NCBI GenBank assembly: GCA_013397455.1
Contig: VYZB01000016.1
Location: 2,691,179-2,755,178 of the forward strand
Source: Crotophaga sulcirostris
Taxonomy: Eukaryota; Chordata; Aves; Cuculiformes; Crotophagidae
DNA: 64,000 nt
Direction: 5' to 3'
Position numbers and translations under genes: made by a program. The notes under the pieces were generated by a model, which worked only from the letters and a program-made list of their open reading frames with translations, did no database searches and was not told where the DNA came from. Shown piece by piece: positions 61,738 to 64,000 of the stretch (position 1 is the stretch's first letter; each line of letters opens with the position of its first letter).

Positions 61738-63880
61738 GTTTGAACTTCAATGCACACATAGATACTTCCCCTCTTGCTCACCTCTTACAATTTTTCTTTA
61801 GAGATAGGAGCTCAGTTTTTACGATGTGACAGTTCAAAACAGTATGTCATTTAGAATCTTCAAACTTTTGGAAAAGCAGGAACATACTCCAGAGCTCATA
61901 GTTACCTGTGAAAAAGTATTCCTAAATTTATTTTTTTTAAAGTTTTAAAGTTTAAAATTTAAAATTATTCAACTACTGGGCTCAGAATGTTTTTTAAAAA
62001 AATAAATAAATCCTCTCAGGATCTCCATACAACACGCACTCTATCCAAGCAGTACCTCTTTATTTTACTCAAATCTGCCTCTGATCTCTCTTCAGTAGAA
62101 ACAAAATCGTGGTTTAAGTTCGTCAGTTAACTATTTGCCTGAGTTTTTATGAGAACATGACACTTACTAAAACATTTTCTTCCTTCTCACTAGCACCATA
62201 AAATCATCAAATATGCCCTTCCTAAAAAGTAACTAAAGCTTGAGTAGCAGTTCATTCTGTGGAGAATCCTATCGGTCTTGGAACTAATCTGTTGATGCTA
62301 CATAAATCAGTTTCAATCCTTCCCTTTGTAATTTGCCCTTGATTCTATTGGACTCAGATCTTAGAAGGTGACCGAATGTAATTTGTTACAAAATTTCCTC
62401 ACAGTGAATCATTTTGTACAGTGTCAGCAAGAGTAGTTAAGCCAATATTACTTCTTGGTGATTTGAGGTCTACCTATGAATTGCTGTTCTGTAGTCTGTA
62501 TGTAAGTAAAAATAGAGTAACCTTAACAAAATTAGTATCTTATTTTTTTCATTTATTCCTTTGACCCAAATTTACACACTATTCAGAAACCATGTAGATC
62601 ACAGGATGAATAAGATATTATTAACCAGCCATGACAAAATGTTTACCGTTTTCATATGCTTTTACAACTCTCAGGGTGCCCAGATTTTGCCAATAAATTA
62701 AAGAAAGGCTTCCTAAATTCATTTATTTTACAACCACTTTTAGGAACAGTGGAAGAAGAAATTATTTCTGCTTATATGTCCATAAAGAAAATGTTAGCCT
62801 GCTTGTTTTTTTGCCTCCCACTATGTCAAACACTCTGAATAAAACATTACCAAAACAGATGAGGTAATGTAAATTGGATGAGTGAGAGTATAAGATTTTT
62901 TTAAATTATATTTAGAATTTATGTGATTTGTTTACTGTTATATCTTCTAGTTCAACATTTTGTTTAACTGACTTAGATTCAGTAAATTCATCTTTACTTA
63001 CAATGTTTAGACTACAAGCACAGGGGAAGATTATCAGTAAACAAATCCAGCTAGTTAGAAAATGGTTCAGGATGAAATACAATATTTAAAATTCATATAT
63101 TAAAGTTTGGTAGTCATGTTTAACCAAGTCTATGCTAAAGTTTGCACAAAGAAATTTCAGAAATACTTTAGAAATAGTACTCAAGTTCTTTTTTTTTAGT
63201 AATTTTGTTTTTTATCTTATAGACTGAACTACAGATGTAGGGGGGAGGTTGCTTTCAAGATTCTGTCTTTATAGGCTCATAAACTCACAGAAACTGATGT
63301 GATAACATTTTCTTACTTTTCAGTATTGTAGAAGTCAAATTTCCTAAGGGTGCATGTAATTGTGATTCCACCGATTCTCACTAGAGCAGAAAATTTGGGT
63401 CCAACTTTTTCTTGTAATATGCTATAGGTTGAGAAGTTACACAAAGAAATCTGAAAGAGTAAAAAGGAGGAGAACAGAAAATAGTTCTGAAAAAGTCAAA
63501 TAATCCACAGGACAGTGGTTTAGCATTTGGCTCCATTAACCTTGACAAGGAAGACTAATTAACTGGCTACGTGTTAGGAGAATTAAATTAAGACAACAGT
63601 TCATCACAACATTTAAAATGAGGCTAAAGAGTGTAAGTAATTTTTAAGTTTTGATAGTATTCTCCCAAAATAAAAATAGTACTTTTTTCCCACAAAAATA
63701 ATAAGCATGTATTTGAGCAACAGGAGAATAAGTAAAGGAGGGAATATTTTTCCTTTTAATATTTTATATTACTCCTAAAAAAAGGTAAAACCTGATTCAG
63801 GTTTCAAAGTGTTTGACATAAACATTTTCTACTTTAAATTTCTTTAATTACCTCAAAAGTTGAGTTTAAAAATCCTACAA

Positions 63881-63900
63881 ATTTAGTGAAATTTAGTGAA
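63881..63900. repeat. 10-bp perfect tandem duplication
   Basis: ATTTAGTGAA occurs twice in succession. Confidence 0.95.
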
Positions 63901-64000
63901 ATTCTACAATACAAATGCTGAGTACTACTGTTACTGCAAATATTGCAATTACTTGTAAATGTAGAGGATTTAGCATAGATTTTTTTTGTACCACAGCTTT

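Larger units (their letters stand above)
57090..64000. other. Unique-looking AT-rich DNA, no gene seen
   Basis: Nearly 7 kb without a recognised exon or element. Small tandem duplications lie at 60931-60950, 61698-61737 and 63881-63900. The frames at 59533-59844 (plus), 60148-60393 and 61205-61531 (minus) have no known domain and are treated as chance. Confidence 0.55.

Noticed and set aside
1..64000. CRISPR arrays, tRNA or rRNA genes, bacterial-type operons
   Set aside because: No regularly spaced repeats, cloverleaf-like genes or rRNA blocks were seen, and the sequence is clearly vertebrate.

Overview
The window reads as noncoding nuclear DNA from a bird. The main evidence is at least nine copies of the CR1 LINE, the dominant avian retroposon. 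Two tail types occur: the classic CR1 tail of repeated ATTCTATG units, and a second tail of repeated GTGATACT units. There are also solo or near-solo LTRs whose layout resembles common avian endogenous-retrovirus LTRs, and relics of two unrelated mariner families. The background is AT-rich, with scattered A/T runs, low CpG and one run of 195 Ns. The GTGATACT-type tail makes me lean towards a neoavian bird rather than a fowl, but I cannot name a species.

I found no exon of a host protein-coding gene, and no rRNA, tRNA, CRISPR array or bacterial-style operon. Almost every open frame above 60 codons is a chance frame in AT-rich DNA or part of a transposable element. The window is best read as intergenic DNA or the inside of a very large intron.

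Layout: 1-6.6 kb, unique DNA with two minus-strand CR1 fragments (2.8 and 5.4 kb). 6.6-7.1 kb, 3' part of a mariner with a readable terminal inverted repeat and TA. 11-13.2 kb, a minus-strand CR1, a small plus-strand CR1 piece and a complete-looking plus-strand LTR. 18.0-18.7 kb, a second LTR of the same family in the opposite orientation. 22.1-22.3 kb, assembly gap. 24.6-25.8 kb, two minus-strand CR1s of different subfamilies almost back to back. 29.2-29.6 kb, the best-preserved CR1 3' end, on the plus strand. 34.0-35.1 kb, the longest CR1 (about 1.1 kb, part of the reverse transcriptase). 45.5-46.1 kb, an unrelated minus-strand LTR followed by a primer-binding-site-like sequence. 49.9-50.7 kb, an LTR fragment followed by a second mariner relic. 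54.9-55.4 kb, a decayed LTR. 56.7-57.1 kb, a CR1 of the young-looking subfamily. The rest is unique-looking DNA.

Nothing here works together as a gene system. The value of the window lies in its record of retroposon, retrovirus and DNA-transposon insertions. I did not find a convincing undescribed system. The observations most worth checking are the 45.5 kb LTR with its tRNA-Ser-like primer site and the two mariner relics.
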